A DNA stretch of 64,000 nucleotides from Hydractinia echinata (GCA_030067915.1 JASGCC010000639.1:1-64000); one strand, 5' to 3'. Positions 1 to 10,928 are shown, numbered from the stretch's first letter. Translations and numbers: made by a program. The notes: generated by a model from the letters alone, not told the origin.

Positions 1-241
1 TGTGTTTAAGCGTCATCAGATTTCGATTTACAACTTGTTGAGAACGATAGTCCGGATGAAAGTCCTTACAGTCATGTTCAACATATTTCTGGATAATTTC
101 ATAATTTCATAACCACAAAGCAATAATTAAAGGCGTTTTAATATTCAAGGTTCACTTGTCAAAACATTTCCGCTAACGTCAGCAAGCTACTTTTTGGTTT
201 CCTGTACTTTCTTGGCACGGCATTTTATATCTTAAAAAGCA

Positions 242-323
242 GGCAGGATGGCCGAGCGGTCTAAGGCGCTGGTTTTAGGCACCAGTCACTTCGGTGGCAC
301 GAGTTCGAATCTCGCTCCTGTAA
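242..323 (+). tRNA. tRNA-Leu-TAG: tRNA-Leu (UAG), slot A, minor defects
   Basis: 82 nt, anticodon loop intact. One change at the variable arm/T-stem border and C72 to A, leaving G1 opposite A72. Confidence 0.75.
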
Positions 324-701
324 ACATATCATACATGTCTGGAAATGACGTCGAACAAACGTTCTTATTTCCGCTTAACTAGCCGAGAGAAATATGCGAA
401 TTTTAAAAAAAAGTATTTTACAAGTTTCGCTTGCATGAATGACGGGGCGCTGAAACTGCTTGACTTGCAGGTATTCCGCCCAAAACAGGCAAAACCCTCT
501 AGATTGCTCAAAAGTCACCCGAAAAATACACTTGTAGAGGAATGTGCAGAGCTGGTTGGGCATCAACGTATCATTTTGTGTCACTTACTTATTTTAAATT
601 TTTTCATAAATTTCGGTCATTCATGTTTGTCATCTAGTGCTTAAATACGCGGAAATACGATATTATCTGCACGCTCGTCCACATTATGTATTTGAAAAGC
701 G

Positions 702-782
702 GGCAGGATGGCGAGCGGTCTAAGGCGCTGGTTTAAGGCACCAGTCACTTCGGTGGCGCGAGTTCGAATCTCGCTCCTGTCA
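702..782 (+). tRNA. tRNA-Leu-AAG: tRNA-Leu (AAG), slot B, one base short
   Basis: 81 nt. One C of the 5' D-stem strand is missing (gatggcgag); everything else follows the AAG consensus. Confidence 0.7.
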
Positions 783-1255
783 TCTTATGCATGTCTGGAA
801 ATGTCGTCGGACAGAAGATCTCGTTTACGCTTAAATACTTTGCGCCAGAAACACGCGAATTTTTCAAAATATAATTAACAAGTCTTCCTCGCATTGGGGA
901 AAATAGCGCTTGTTCCACTTGATTTTGCTTAAACTCCGTCTATTTTTAAGACACCGATCTGAAGTGTTTAAACGTCATGAGATTTCGATTTACAACTTGT
1001 TGAGAACGATGGTCCGGATGAAACGTCCTTACAGTCATGTTCAACATATCTCTGATAATTTCATAATTTCTAACATTTTACCCACAAGCAATAATTTACG
1101 GCGTTTTATATTCAAAGTTCACTTGTCAGCGGATGGTTTTAGGACTTCGGATCTTAGGATAATTGGTTAGAGCAAAAACATTTCTGCTAAGTCAGCATAA
1201 GATACTTTTTGGTTCCCTGTATTTCTTGGCACGGCATTTTATATCTTAAAAAGCA

Positions 1256-1333
1256 GGCAGGATGGCCGAGGTCTAAGGGCTGGTTTTAGGCACCAGTCAC
1301 TTCGTGGCGCGAGTTCGAATCTCGCTCCTGTCA
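1256..1333 (+). tRNA. tRNA-Leu-TAG: tRNA-Leu (UAG), slot A, four bases short
   Basis: 78 nt. CG missing from the D-loop, one C before the anticodon stem, one G in the variable arm. Either a decayed copy or poor consensus. Confidence 0.6.
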
Positions 1334-1709
1334 ACTTATCATACATGTCTGGAAATGATGTGGACAAACGTTCTTATTTCCGCTTAACTATTTCGCCGAG
1401 AGAAATACGGGAATTTTAAAAAAAGTATTTTACAAGTTTCGCTTGCATGAATGACGGGAGCGCTGAAACTGCTTGACTGTGCAGGTATTCCACCCAAAAC
1501 AGGCAAAACCCTCTAGATTGCTCAAAAGTCACCCGAAAAATACACTTGCAGTGGAATGTGCAGACTGGTTGGGCATCAACGTATCATTTTGTGTCACTTA
1601 CTTATTTGAATTTTTCATAAATTTCGGTCATGTTTGTCATCTAGTGCTTAAATACGCGGAAATACGATATTATCTGCACGCTCGTCCACATTATGTATTT
1701 GAAAAGGCG

Positions 1710-1790
1710 GGCAGGATGGCCGAGCAGTCTAAGCGCTGGTTTAAGGCACCAGTCACTTCGGTGGCGCGAGTTCGAATCTCGCTCCTGTCA
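1710..1790 (+). tRNA. tRNA-Leu-AAG: tRNA-Leu (AAG), slot B, one base short
   Basis: 81 nt, GAGCAG in the D-loop and one G lost before the anticodon stem. Confidence 0.7.
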
Positions 1791-2267
1791 TCTTATCTTG
1801 CATGTCTGGAAATGTCGTCGGATAGAAGATCTCGTTTACGCTTAAATACTTTGCCGCCAGAAACCGCGAATTTTCAAAATATAATTAACAAGTCTTCCTC
1901 GCATTGGGGAAAAGTAGCGCTTGTTCCACTTGATTTTGCTTAAACTTCCGTCTATTTTTAGAGACACCGATCTGAAGTGTTTAAGCGTCATGAGATTCGA
2001 TTTACAACTTGTTGAGAACGATGGTCCGGATGAAATCCTTACAGTCATGTTCAACATATCTCTGTATAATTTCATAATTTCTAACATTTTACCCACAAGC
2101 AATAATTTACGGCGTTTTAATATTCAAAGTTCACTTGTCAGCGGATGGTTTTAGGACTTCGGATCTTAGATAATTGGTTAGAGCAAAAACATTTCTGCTA
2201 ACGTCAGCATAAATACTTTTTGGTTTCCCTGTACTTTCTTGGCACGGCATTTTATATCTTAAAAGCA

Positions 2268-2349
2268 GGCAGGATGGCCGAGAGGGTCTAAGGGCTGGTT
2301 TTAGGCACCAGTCACTTCGGTGGCGCGAGTTCGAATCTCGCTCCTGTCA
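2268..2349 (+). tRNA. tRNA-Leu-TAG: tRNA-Leu (UAG), slot A, D-arm variant
   Basis: 82 nt by compensating indels: an extra G in the D-loop and a C lost in ggcgc. Anticodon, variable and T arms normal. Confidence 0.65.
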
Positions 2350-2726
2350 ACTTATCATACATGTCTGGAAATGATGTGGACAAACGTTCTTATTTCCGCT
2401 TAACTATTTCGCCGAGAGAAATACGGGAATTTAAAAAAAAGTATTTTACAAGTTTCGCTTGCATGAATGACGGGAGCGCTGAAACTGCTTGACTGTGCAG
2501 GTATTCCACCCAAAAACAGGCAAAACCCTCTAGATTGCTAAAAGTCACCCGAAAAATACACTTGCAGTGGAATGTGATCTGGTTGGGCATCAACGTATCA
2601 TTTTGGTCACTTACTTATTTAAATTTTTCATAAATTTCGGTTACTCATGTTTGTCATCTAGTGCTTAAATACGCGGAAATACGATATTATCAGCACGCTC
2701 GTCCACATTATGTATTTGAAAAGGCG

Positions 2727-2807
2727 GGCAGGATGCCGAGCAGTCTAAGGCGCTGGTTTAAGGCACCAGTCACTTCGGTGGCGCGAGTTCAAATCTCGCT
2801 CCTGTCA
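2727..2807 (+). tRNA. tRNA-Leu-AAG: tRNA-Leu (AAG), slot B, one base short
   Basis: 81 nt. One G lost at position 9/10, and the T-loop reads TTCAAAT rather than TTCGAAT, which weakens the B box. Confidence 0.65.
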
Positions 2808-3287
2808 TCTTATCTTGCATGTCTGGAAATGTCGTCGGACAGAAGATCTCGTTTACGCTTAAATACTTTGTCGCCAGAAACCCGCGAATTTTTCAAAATA
2901 TAATTAACAAGTCTTCCTCGCATTGGGGAAAAGTAGCGCTTGTTCCACTTGATTTTGCTTAAACTTCCGTCTATTTTTAGAGACACCGATCTGAAGTGTT
3001 TAAGCGTCATGAGATTGCGATTTACAACTTGTTGAGAACGATGGTCCGGATGAAAATCCTTACAGTCATGTTCAACATATCTCTGTATAATTTCATAATT
3101 TCTAACATTTTACCCACAAGCAATAATTTACGGCGTTTTATATTCAAAGTTCACTTGTCAGCGGATGGTTTTAGGACTTCGGATCTTAGGATAATTGGTT
3201 AGAGCAAAACATTTCTGCTAAGTCAGCATAAGATACTTTTGGTTTCCCTGTATTTTCTTGGCACGGCATTTTATATCTTAAAAAGCA

Positions 3288-3366
3288 GGCAGGATGGCCG
3301 AGAGGTCTAAGGGCTGGTTTTAGGCACCAGTCACTTCGGTGGCGAGTTCGAATCTCGCTCCTGTCA
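3288..3366 (+). tRNA. tRNA-Leu-TAG: tRNA-Leu (UAG), slot A, three bases short
   Basis: 79 nt, losses in the D-loop/26 region and at the variable arm to T-stem border. Confidence 0.6.
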
Positions 3367-3744
3367 ACTTATCATACATGTCTAAATGATGTGGACAAAC
3401 GTTCTTATTTCCGCTTAACTATTTCGCCGAGAGAAATACGGGAATTTTTAAAAAAAGTATTTTACAAGTTTCGCTTGCATGAATGACGGGAGCGCTGAAA
3501 CTGCTTGACTGTGCAGGTATTCCACCCAAAAACAGGCAAAACCCTCTAGATTGCTGAAAAGTCACCCGAAAAATACACTTGCAGTGGAATGTGTAGATCT
3601 GGTTGGGCATCAACGTATCATTTTGTGTCACTTACTTATTTGAATTTTTCATAAATTTCGGTTACTCATGTTTGTCATCTAGTGCTTAAATACGCGGAAA
3701 TACGATATTATCACGCTCGTCCACATTATGTATTTGAAAAGGCG

Positions 3745-3826
3745 GGCAGGATGGCCGAGCAGTCTAAGGCGCTGGTTTAAGGCACCAGTCACTTCGGTGG
3801 CGCGAGTTCAAATCTCGCTCCTGTCA
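3745..3826 (+). tRNA. tRNA-Leu-AAG: tRNA-Leu (AAG), slot B
   Basis: 82 nt. Differs from consensus by GAGCAG in the D-loop and TTCAAAT in the T-loop. Confidence 0.8.
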
Positions 3827-4302
3827 TCTTATCTTGCATGTCTGGAAATGTCGTCGGATAGAAGATCTCGTTTACGCTTAAATACTTTTCGCCAGAAACC
3901 GCGAATTTTTCAAAATATAATTAACAAGTCTTCCTCGCATTGGGGAAAAGTAGCGCTTGTTCCACTTGATTTTGCTTAAACTTCCGTCTATTTTTAGAGA
4001 CACCGATCTGAAGTGTTTAAGCGTCATGAGATTGCGATTTACAACTTGTTGAGAACGATGCCCGGATGAATATCCTTACAGTCATGTTCAACATATCTCT
4101 GTATAATTTCATAATTTCTAACATTTTACCCACAAGCAATAATTTACGGCGTTTTATATTCAAAGTTCACTTGTCAGCGGATGGTTTTAGGACTTCGGAT
4201 CTTAGATAATTGGTTAGAGCAAAAACATTTCTGCTAAGTCAGCATAAATACTTTTTGGTTTCCCTGTATTTCTTGGCACGGCATTTTATATCTTAAAAAG
4301 CA

Positions 4303-4381
4303 GGCAGGATGGCCGAGGTCTAAGGGCTGGTTTTAGGCACCAGTCACTTCGGTGGCGCGAGTTCGAATCTCGCTCCTGTCA
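4303..4381 (+). tRNA. tRNA-Leu-TAG: tRNA-Leu (UAG), slot A, three bases short
   Basis: 79 nt; D-loop shortened (ccgaggtct) and one C lost before the anticodon stem. Confidence 0.6.
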
Positions 4382-4762
4382 ACTTATCATACATGTCTGG
4401 AAATGATGTTGGACAAACGTTCTTATTTCCGCTTAACTATTTCGCCGAGAGAAATACGGAATTTTTAAAAAAAGTATTTTACAAGTTTCGCTTGCATGAA
4501 TGACGGGAGCGCTGAAACTGCTTGACTGTGCAGGTATTCCACCCAAAAACAGGCAAAACCCTCTAGATTGCTAAAAGTCACCCGAAAAATACACTTGCAG
4601 TGGAATGTGTAGATCTGGTTGGGCATCAACGTATCATTTTGTGTCACTTACTATTTAAATTTTTCATAAATTTCGGTTACTCATGTTTGTCATCTAGTGC
4701 TTAAATACGCGGAAATACGATATTATCAGCACGCTCGTCCACATTATGTATTTGAAAAGGCG

Positions 4763-4840
4763 GGCAGGATGAACGAGCAAAGGCGCTGGTTTAAGGCACC
4801 AGTCACTTCGGTGGCGCGAGTTCGAATCTCGCTCCTGTCA
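4763..4840 (+). tRNA. tRNA-Leu-AAG: tRNA-Leu (AAG), slot B, D-arm damaged
   Basis: 78 nt. GCC of the D-stem is replaced by AAC and four D-loop bases are gone, so the D-arm cannot pair normally. Confidence 0.55.
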
Positions 4841-5314
4841 TCTTATCTTGCATGTCTGGAAATGTCGTCGGAGAAGATCTCGTTTACGCTTAAATACTTT
4901 GTCGCCAGAAACCGCGAATTTTTCAAAATATAATTAACAAGTCTTCCTCGCATTGGGGAAAAGTAGCGCTTGTTCCACTTGATTTTGCTTAAACTTCCGT
5001 CTATTTTTAGAGACACCGATCTGAAGTGTTTAAGCGTCATGAGATTCGATTTACAACTTGTTGAGAACGATGGCCGGATGAAAATCCTTACAGTCATGTT
5101 CAACATATCTCTGTATAATTTCATAATTTCTAACATTTTACCCACAAGCAATAATTTACGGCGTTTTAATATTCAAAGTTCACTTGTCAGCGGATGGTTT
5201 TAGGACTTCGGATCTTATAATTGGTTAGAGCAAAAACATTTCTGCTAACGTCAGCATAAGCTACTTTTTGGTTTCCCTGTTTTCTTGGCACGGCATTTTA
5301 TATCTTAAAAAGCA

Positions 5315-5396
5315 GGCAGGATGGCCGAGCGGTCTAAGGCGCTGGTTTTAGGCACCAGTCACTTCGGTGGCGCGAGTTCGAATCTCGCTCCTGTCA
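5315..5396 (+). tRNA. tRNA-Leu-TAG: tRNA-Leu (UAG), slot A, consensus copy
   Basis: Reference copy for the array. It delivers leucine to CUA-type codons in cytosolic translation. 82 nt from G1 to discriminator A73. Acceptor GGCAGGA pairs with TCCTGTC (one G-U at 2-71). The D-arm has GCC/GGC. The anticodon stem CTGGT/ACCAG closes the loop TTTAGGC, giving anticodon UAG with U33. The long variable arm has a CAC/GTG stem on a TTCG loop, as in class II leucine tRNAs. T-stem GCGAG/CTCGC encloses TTCGAAT. A-box (tggccgagcgg) and B-box (gttcgaatc) type internal promoters are intact. There is no intron and no encoded CCA. Confidence 0.95.
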
Positions 5397-5774
5397 ACTT
5401 ATCATACATGTCTGGAAATGACGTCGACAAACGTTCTTATTTCCGCTTAACTATTTCGCCGAGAGAAATACGGGAATTTTTAAAAAAAGTATTTTACAAG
5501 TTTCGCTTGCATGAATGACGGGAGCGCTGAAACTGCTTGACTGTGCAGGTATTCCACCCAAAAACAGGCAAAACCCTCTAGATTGCTAAAAGTCACCCGA
5601 AAATACACTTGCAGTGGAATGTGTAGATCTGGTTGGCATCAACGTATCATTTTGTCACTTACTTATTCGAATTTTTCATAAATTTCGGTTACTCATGTTT
5701 GTCATCTAGTGCTTAAATACGCGGAAATACGATATTATCAGCACGCTCGTCCACATTATGTATTTGAAAAGGCG
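5397..5774 (+). repeat. Spacer A (representative of all slot A to slot B intervals)
   Basis: About 380 bp between the UAG and AAG genes, AT-rich and non-coding. It holds a T-run ~80 nt past the tRNA, no RNA gene that I recognise, and an AT-rich leader (tatgtatttgaaaagg) just before the AAG gene. The first ~90 bases are clearly homologous to the start of spacer B. Other copies differ by scattered substitutions and indels. Confidence 0.7.
5477..5481 (+). terminator. Distal T5 run after slot A tRNA (possible Pol III terminator)
   Basis: There is no T4 directly after the tRNA. The first T-run of at least four lies ~81-85 nt past A73, in a position that matches the T-run after the AAG gene. RNA polymerase III normally stops at T4 or longer, so the primary transcript would carry an ~80-nt trailer. 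Confidence 0.4.
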
Positions 5775-5856
5775 GGCAGGATGAACGAGCAGTCTAAGGC
5801 GCTGGTTTAAGGCACCAGTCACTTCGGTGGCGCGAGTTCAAATCTCGCTCCTGTCA
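5775..5856 (+). tRNA. tRNA-Leu-AAG: tRNA-Leu (AAG), slot B, D-arm variant
   Basis: 82 nt. GATGAACGAGCAG replaces the usual D-stem start, breaking D-stem pairing, and the T-loop is TTCAAAT. Anticodon arm normal. Confidence 0.7.
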
Positions 5857-6335
5857 TCTTATCTTGCATGTCTGGAAATGTCGTCGGATAGAAGATCTCG
5901 TTTACGCTTAAATACTTCGTCGCCAGAAACCGCGAATTTTTCAAAATATAATTAACAAGTCTTCCTCGCATTGGGGAAAAGTAGCGCTTGTTCCACTTGA
6001 TTTTGCTTAAACTTCCGTCTATTTTTAGAGACACCGATCTGAAGTGTTTAAGCGTCATGAGATTCGATTTACAACTTGTTGAGAACGATGGTCCGGATGA
6101 AAATCCTTACAGTCATGTTCAACATATCTCTGTATAATTTCATAATTTCTAACATTTTACCCACAAGCAATAATTTACGGCGTTTTAATATTCAAAGTTC
6201 ACTTGTCAGCGGATGGTTTTAGGACTTCGGATCTTAGGATAATTGGTTAGAGCAAAACATTTCTGCTAACGTCAGCATAAGCTACTTTTTGGTTTCCCTG
6301 TTTTCTTGGCACGGCATTTTATATCTTAAAAAGCA
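5857..6335 (+). repeat. Spacer B (representative of all slot B to slot A intervals)
   Basis: About 470 bp between the AAG and the next UAG gene, non-coding. A ~48 bp block near its end (6208-6255 here) is present in many copies and absent in others (13.4-17 kb, 36.4-42.6 kb, 44-45.8 kb). It contains a stretch resembling a tRNA D-arm (aattggttagagc). An AT-rich leader (ttttatatcttaaaaagca) precedes the UAG gene. Confidence 0.7.
5937..5941 (+). terminator. Distal T5 run after slot B tRNA (possible Pol III terminator)
   Basis: T5 about 81 nt after the AAG gene, at the same relative place as the run after the UAG gene at 5477. Conservation in both halves suggests it predates the dimer. Confidence 0.4.
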
Positions 6336-6416
6336 GGCAGGATGGCCGAGCGGTCTAAGGCGCTGGTTTTAGGCACCAGTCACTTCGGTGGCCGAGTTCG
6401 AATCTCGCTCCTGTCA
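6336..6416 (+). tRNA. tRNA-Leu-TAG: tRNA-Leu (UAG), slot A, one base short
   Basis: 81 nt; one G lost between variable arm and T-stem (ggtggccgag). Confidence 0.75.
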
Positions 6417-6795
6417 ACTTATCATACATGTCTGGAAATGACGTCGACAAACGTTCTTATTTCCGCTTAACTATTTCGCCGAGAGAAATACGGGAATTTT
6501 TAAAAAAGTATTTTACAAGTTTCGCTTGCATGAATGACGGAGCGCTGAAACTGCTTGACTGTGCAGGTATTCCACCCAAAAACAGGCAAAACCCTCTAGA
6601 TTGCTCAAAAGTCACCCGAAAAATACACTTGCAGTGAATGTGTGAGCTGGTTGGGCATCAACGTATCATTTTGTGTCACTTACTTATTTGAATTTTTCAT
6701 AAATTTCGGTTACTCATGTTTGTCATCTGGTGCTTAAATACGCGCAAATACGATATTATCTGCAAGCTCGTCCACATTATGTATTTGAAAATGCG

Positions 6796-6875
6796 GGCAG
6801 GATGGCCGAGCGGTCTAAGGCGCTGGTTTAAGGCCAGTCACTTCGGTGGCGCGAGTTCGAATCTCGCTCCTGTCA
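6796..6875 (+). tRNA. tRNA-Leu-AAG: tRNA-Leu (AAG), slot B, anticodon stem deletion
   Basis: 80 nt. AC of the 3' anticodon stem is missing (aaggccag), so the stem is shortened. Confidence 0.55.
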
Positions 6876-7359
6876 TTTATCTTGCATGTCTGGAAATGTC
6901 GTCGGACAGAAGATCTCGGTTACGCTTAAATAATTTTTCGCCGGAAACCCGCGAATTTTTCAAAATATAATTAACAAGTCTTCCTCGCATTGGGGAAAGG
7001 TAGCGCTTGTTCCACTTGATTTTGCTTAAACTTCCGTCTATTTTTAGAGACACCGATCTGAAGTATTTAAGCGTCATGAGATTTCGATTTACAACTTGTT
7101 GAGAACGATGGTCCGGATGAAACGTCTTTATTGTCATGTTCAGCATATCTCTGTATAATTTTATAATTTCTAACATTTTACCCAAAAGCAATAATTTACA
7201 GCGTTTTAATATTCAAAGTTCACTTGTCAGCGGATGGTTTTAGGACTTCGGATCTTAGGATAATTGGTTAGAGCAAAAATATTTCCGCTAACGTCAGCAT
7301 AAGCTACTTTTTGGTTTCCCTGTATTTTCTTGGCACGGCATTTTATATCTTAAAAATCA

Positions 7360-7441
7360 TGCAGGATAGCCGAGCGGTCTAAGGCGCTGGTTTAAGGCAC
7401 CAGTCACTTCGTTGGGGCGAGTTCGAATCTCGCTCCTGTCA
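7360..7441 (+). tRNA. tRNA-Leu-AAG: tRNA-Leu (AAG) occupying slot A
   Basis: 82 nt. Flanks are those of a UAG gene, but the loop is TTAAGGC, so the anticodon is AAG. G1 is replaced by T, the D-arm reads GATAGCC, and the variable arm is changed (gttggggcg). Duplicated at 11492. Confidence 0.7.
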
Positions 7442-7825
7442 ACTTATCATATATGTCTGGAAATGACGTCGGACAAACGTACTTATTTCCGCTTAACTTT
7501 TTCGTCGAGAAAAATACGGGACTTTTTTAAAAAAGTATTTTACAAGTTTCGCTTGCATGAATGACGGGAGCGCTGAAACTGCTTTACTGTGCAGGCATTC
7601 CACTCAAAAACAGGCAAAACCATCTATATTGCTCAAAAGTCACCCGAAAAATACACTTGCAGTGGAATGTGAAGAGCTGGTTGGGCATCAACGTATCATT
7701 TTGTGTCACTTACTTATTTAAATCTTTCATAAATTTCGGTGATTCATATTTGTCATCTAGTGCTTAAATACGCGCAAATACGATATTATCTGCACGCTCG
7801 TCCACATTATGTATTTGAAAAGGCG

Positions 7826-7907
7826 GGCAGGATAGCCGAGCGGTCTAAGGCGCTGGTTTAAGGCACCATTCACTTCGGTGGCGCGAGTTCGAATCTCGCT
7901 CCTGTCA
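7826..7907 (+). tRNA. tRNA-Leu-AAG: tRNA-Leu (AAG), slot B
   Basis: 82 nt, GATAGCC at the D-arm and ACCAT in the 3' anticodon stem (one mismatch). Followed at once by TTTT. Confidence 0.8.
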
Positions 7908-7911
7908 TTTT
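7908..7911 (+). terminator. Proximal T4 Pol III terminator candidate
   Basis: TTTT starts at the base after A73 because the flank reads cattttatc instead of catcttatc. The same proximal T4 follows the genes at 11957, 10929, 57679 and 60257 and, on the minus strand, 25859 and 23229. Confidence 0.55.
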
Positions 7912-8393
7912 ATCTTGCATGTCTTGAAATGTCGTCGGACAGAAGATCTCGTTTACGCTTAAATACTTTGCCGCCAGAAACACGCGAATTTTTTGAAAAT
8001 ATAATTAACAAGTCTTCCTCGCATTGGGGATAAGTAGCGCTTGTTCCCCTTGATTTTGCTTAAACTTCCGTCTATTTTTAGAGACACCGATCTGAAATAT
8101 TTAAGCGTCATGAGATTGCGATTTACAACTTGTTGAGAACGATGGTCCGGATGAAACGTCTTTACTGTCATGTTCAGCATATCTCTGTATAATTTTGTAA
8201 TTTCTAACATTTTACCCACAAGCAATAATTTACAGCGTTTTAATATTCACAGTTCACTTTTCAGCGGATGGTTTTAGGACTTCGGATCTTAGGATAATTG
8301 GTTAGAGCAAAAATATTTCCGCTAACGTCAGCATAAGCTATTTTTTGGTTTCCATGGACTTTCTTGGCACGGCATTTTATATCTTAAAAAGCA

Positions 8394-8475
8394 GGCAGGA
8401 TGGCCGAGCGGTCTAAGGCGCTGGTTTTAGACACCAGTCACTTCGGTGGCGCGAGTTCGAATCTCGCTCCTGCCA
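8394..8475 (+). tRNA. tRNA-Leu-TAG: tRNA-Leu (UAG), slot A
   Basis: 82 nt. Base 37 is A rather than G (ttttagacacc), and T71 is C, turning the 2-71 G-U into G-C. Confidence 0.85.
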
Positions 8476-8860
8476 ACTTATCATACATGTCTGGAATGAC
8501 GTCGGACAAACGTTCTTATTTCCGCTTAACTATTTCGCCGAGAGAAATATGCGAATTTAAAAAAAAAAGTATTTTACATGTTTTGCTTGCATGAATGAGG
8601 GGTGGCTCAGAAACTGCTTGACTGTGCAGGTATTCCGCCCACAAGCAGGCAAAATCTTCTAGATTACTCAAAAGTCACCCGAAAAATACACTTGCAGTGG
8701 AATGTGCAGAGCTGGTTGGGCATCAACGTATCATTTTGCGTCACTTACTGATTTAAATTTTTGATAAATTTCGGTCATTCATGTTTGTCATCTAGTGCTT
8801 AAATACGCGGAAATACGATATTATCAGCACGCTAGTCCACATTATGTATTTGAAAAGGCG

Positions 8861-8942
8861 GGCAGGATGAACGAGCAGTCTAAGGCGCTGGTTTAAGGCA
8901 CCAGTCACTTCGGTGGCGCGAGTTCGAATCTCGCTCCTGTCA
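8861..8942 (+). tRNA. tRNA-Leu-AAG: tRNA-Leu (AAG), slot B, D-arm variant
   Basis: 82 nt, D-arm start GATGAACGAGCAG; otherwise consensus. Confidence 0.75.
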
Positions 8943-9427
8943 TCTTATCTTGCATGTCTGGAAATGTCGTCGGATAGAAGATCTCGTTTACGCTTAAATA
9001 CTTCGTCGCCAGAAACCCGCGAATTTTTCAAAATATAATTAACAAGTCTTCCTCGCACTGGGGAAAAGTAGCGCTTGTTCCACTTGATTTTGCTTAAACT
9101 TCCGACTATTTTTAGAGACACCGATCTGAAGTGTTTAAGCGTCATGAGATTGCGATTTACAACTTGTTGAGAACAATGGCCCGGATGAAATATCCTTACA
9201 GTCATGTTCAACATATCTCTGTATAATTTCATAATTTCTAACATTTTACCCACAAGCAATAATTTACGGCGTTTTTATATTCAAAGTTCACTTGTCAGCG
9301 GATGGTTTTAGGTCTTCGGATCTTAGGATAATTGGTTAGAGCAAAAACATTTCTGCTAAAGTCAGCATAAGATACTTTTTGGTTTCCCTGTATTTTCTTG
9401 GCACAGCATTTAATATCTTAAAAAGCA

Positions 9428-9508
9428 GGCAGGATGGCCGAGAGGTTTAAGGGGCTGGTTTTAGGCACCAGCCACTTCGGTGGCGCGAGTTCGAATCTCA
9501 TCCTGTCA
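9428..9508 (+). tRNA. tRNA-Leu-TAG: tRNA-Leu (UAG), slot A, degraded
   Basis: 81 nt. Altered D-loop (gagaggttt), gccac in the variable arm, and a damaged 3' T-stem (ctcatcctg). Confidence 0.55.
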
Positions 9509-9892
9509 ACTAATCATACATGTCTGTAAATGATGTTGGACAAACGTTCTTATTTCCGCTTAACTATTTCGCCGAGAGAAATACGGGAATTTTTAAAAAA
9601 AGTATTTTACAAGTTTCGCTTGCATGAACGACGTGAGCGCTAAAACTGCTTGACTGTGCAAGTATTCCACCCAAAAACAAGCAAAACCCTCTAGATTGCT
9701 GAAAAGTCACCCGAAAAATACACTTGCAGTGGAATGTGTTGATCTGGTTGAGCATCAACGTATCATTTTGTGTCACTTACTTATTCGAATTTTTCATCAA
9801 CTTCGGTTACTCATGTTTGTCATCTAGTGCTTAAATACGCGGAAATACGATATTATCAGCACGCTCGTCCACATTATGTATTTGAAAAGGCG

Positions 9893-9974
9893 GGCAGGAC
9901 GAACGAGCAGTCTAAGGCGCTGGTTTAAGGCACCAGTCACTTCGGTGGCGCGAGTTCGTATTTCGCTTCTGTCA
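9893..9974 (+). tRNA. tRNA-Leu-AAG: tRNA-Leu (AAG), slot B, degraded T-arm
   Basis: 82 nt. T8 is C, the D-arm start is GAACGAGCAG, the T-loop reads TTCGTAT, and the following stem is TTCGC with TTCTG. Probably inactive. Confidence 0.5.
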
Positions 9975-10462
9975 TCTTATCTTGCATGTCTGGAAATGTC
10001 GTCGGACAGAAGATCTCGTTTACGCTTAAATACTTCGTCGCCAGAAACCCGCGAATTTTTCAAAATATAATTAACAAGTCTTCTTCGTATTGGGGAAAAA
10101 CAGCGTTTGTTCCACTTGATTTTGCTTAAACTTCCGTCTATTCTTAGAGACACCGATCTGAAGTGTTTAAGCGTCATGAGATTTCGATTTACAACTTGTT
10201 GAGAACGATGGTCCGGATGAAACGTCCTTACAGTCATGTTCAACATATCTCTGTATAATTTCATAATTTCTAACATTTTTTCCACAAGCAATAATTTACG
10301 GCGTTTTAATATTTAAAGTTCACTTGTCTGCGGATGGTTTTAGGACTTCGGATCTTCGTATAATTGGTTAGAGCCAAAACATTTCTGCTAACGTCAGCAT
10401 AAGCTACTACTTTTTGGTTTCCCTGCATTTTCTTGGCACGGCATTTTATATCTTAAAAAGCA

Positions 10463-10544
10463 GGCAGGATGGCCGAGCGGTCTAAGGCGCTGGTTTTAGG
10501 CACCAGTTACTTCGGTGGCGCGAGTTCGAATCTCGCTCCTGTCA
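10463..10544 (+). tRNA. tRNA-Leu-TAG: tRNA-Leu (UAG), slot A
   Basis: 82 nt; single change in the variable arm stem (gttacttcgg). Confidence 0.88.
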
Positions 10545-10928
10545 ACTTATCATACATGTCTGGAAATGACGTCGCACAAACGTTCTTATTTCCGCTTAAC
10601 TACATCGCCGAGAGAAATACGGGAATTTTTAGAAAAGTATTTTACAAGTTTCGCTTGCATGAATGACGGAAGCACTGAAACTGCTTGATTGTGCAGGTAT
10701 TCCACCCAAAAACAGGCAAAACCCTCTAGATTGCTCAAAAGTCACCCGAAAAATACACTTGCAGTGTAATGTGTTGATCTGGTTGGGCACCAACGTATCA
10801 TTTTGTGTCACTTACTTATTTGAATTTTTTCATAAATTTCGGTTACTCATGTTTGTCATCTGGTGCTTAAATACGCGCAAATACGATATTATCTGCAAGC
10901 TCGTCCACATTATGTATTTAAAAATGCG

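Larger units (their letters stand above)
6336..10462 (+). repeat. Higher-order repeat, ~4.13 kb (four dimers), first copy
   Basis: Genes at 6336, 6796, 7360, 7826 and 8394 recur at 10463, 10929, 11492, 11957 and 12525, offsets 4127-4133. They share private variants: a T1 AAG gene in slot A, an atgcggg leader, and the tgcca 3' end. The second copy loses register with the first after ~12.6 kb. Confidence 0.8.

Noticed and set aside
5291..5774. TATA boxes before the tRNA genes (ttttatatctt, ttatgtattt)
   Set aside because: They lie only ~10-20 bases before G1, closer than the usual -30 position, and the whole leader is AT-rich. They could influence start choice but I cannot call them promoters.
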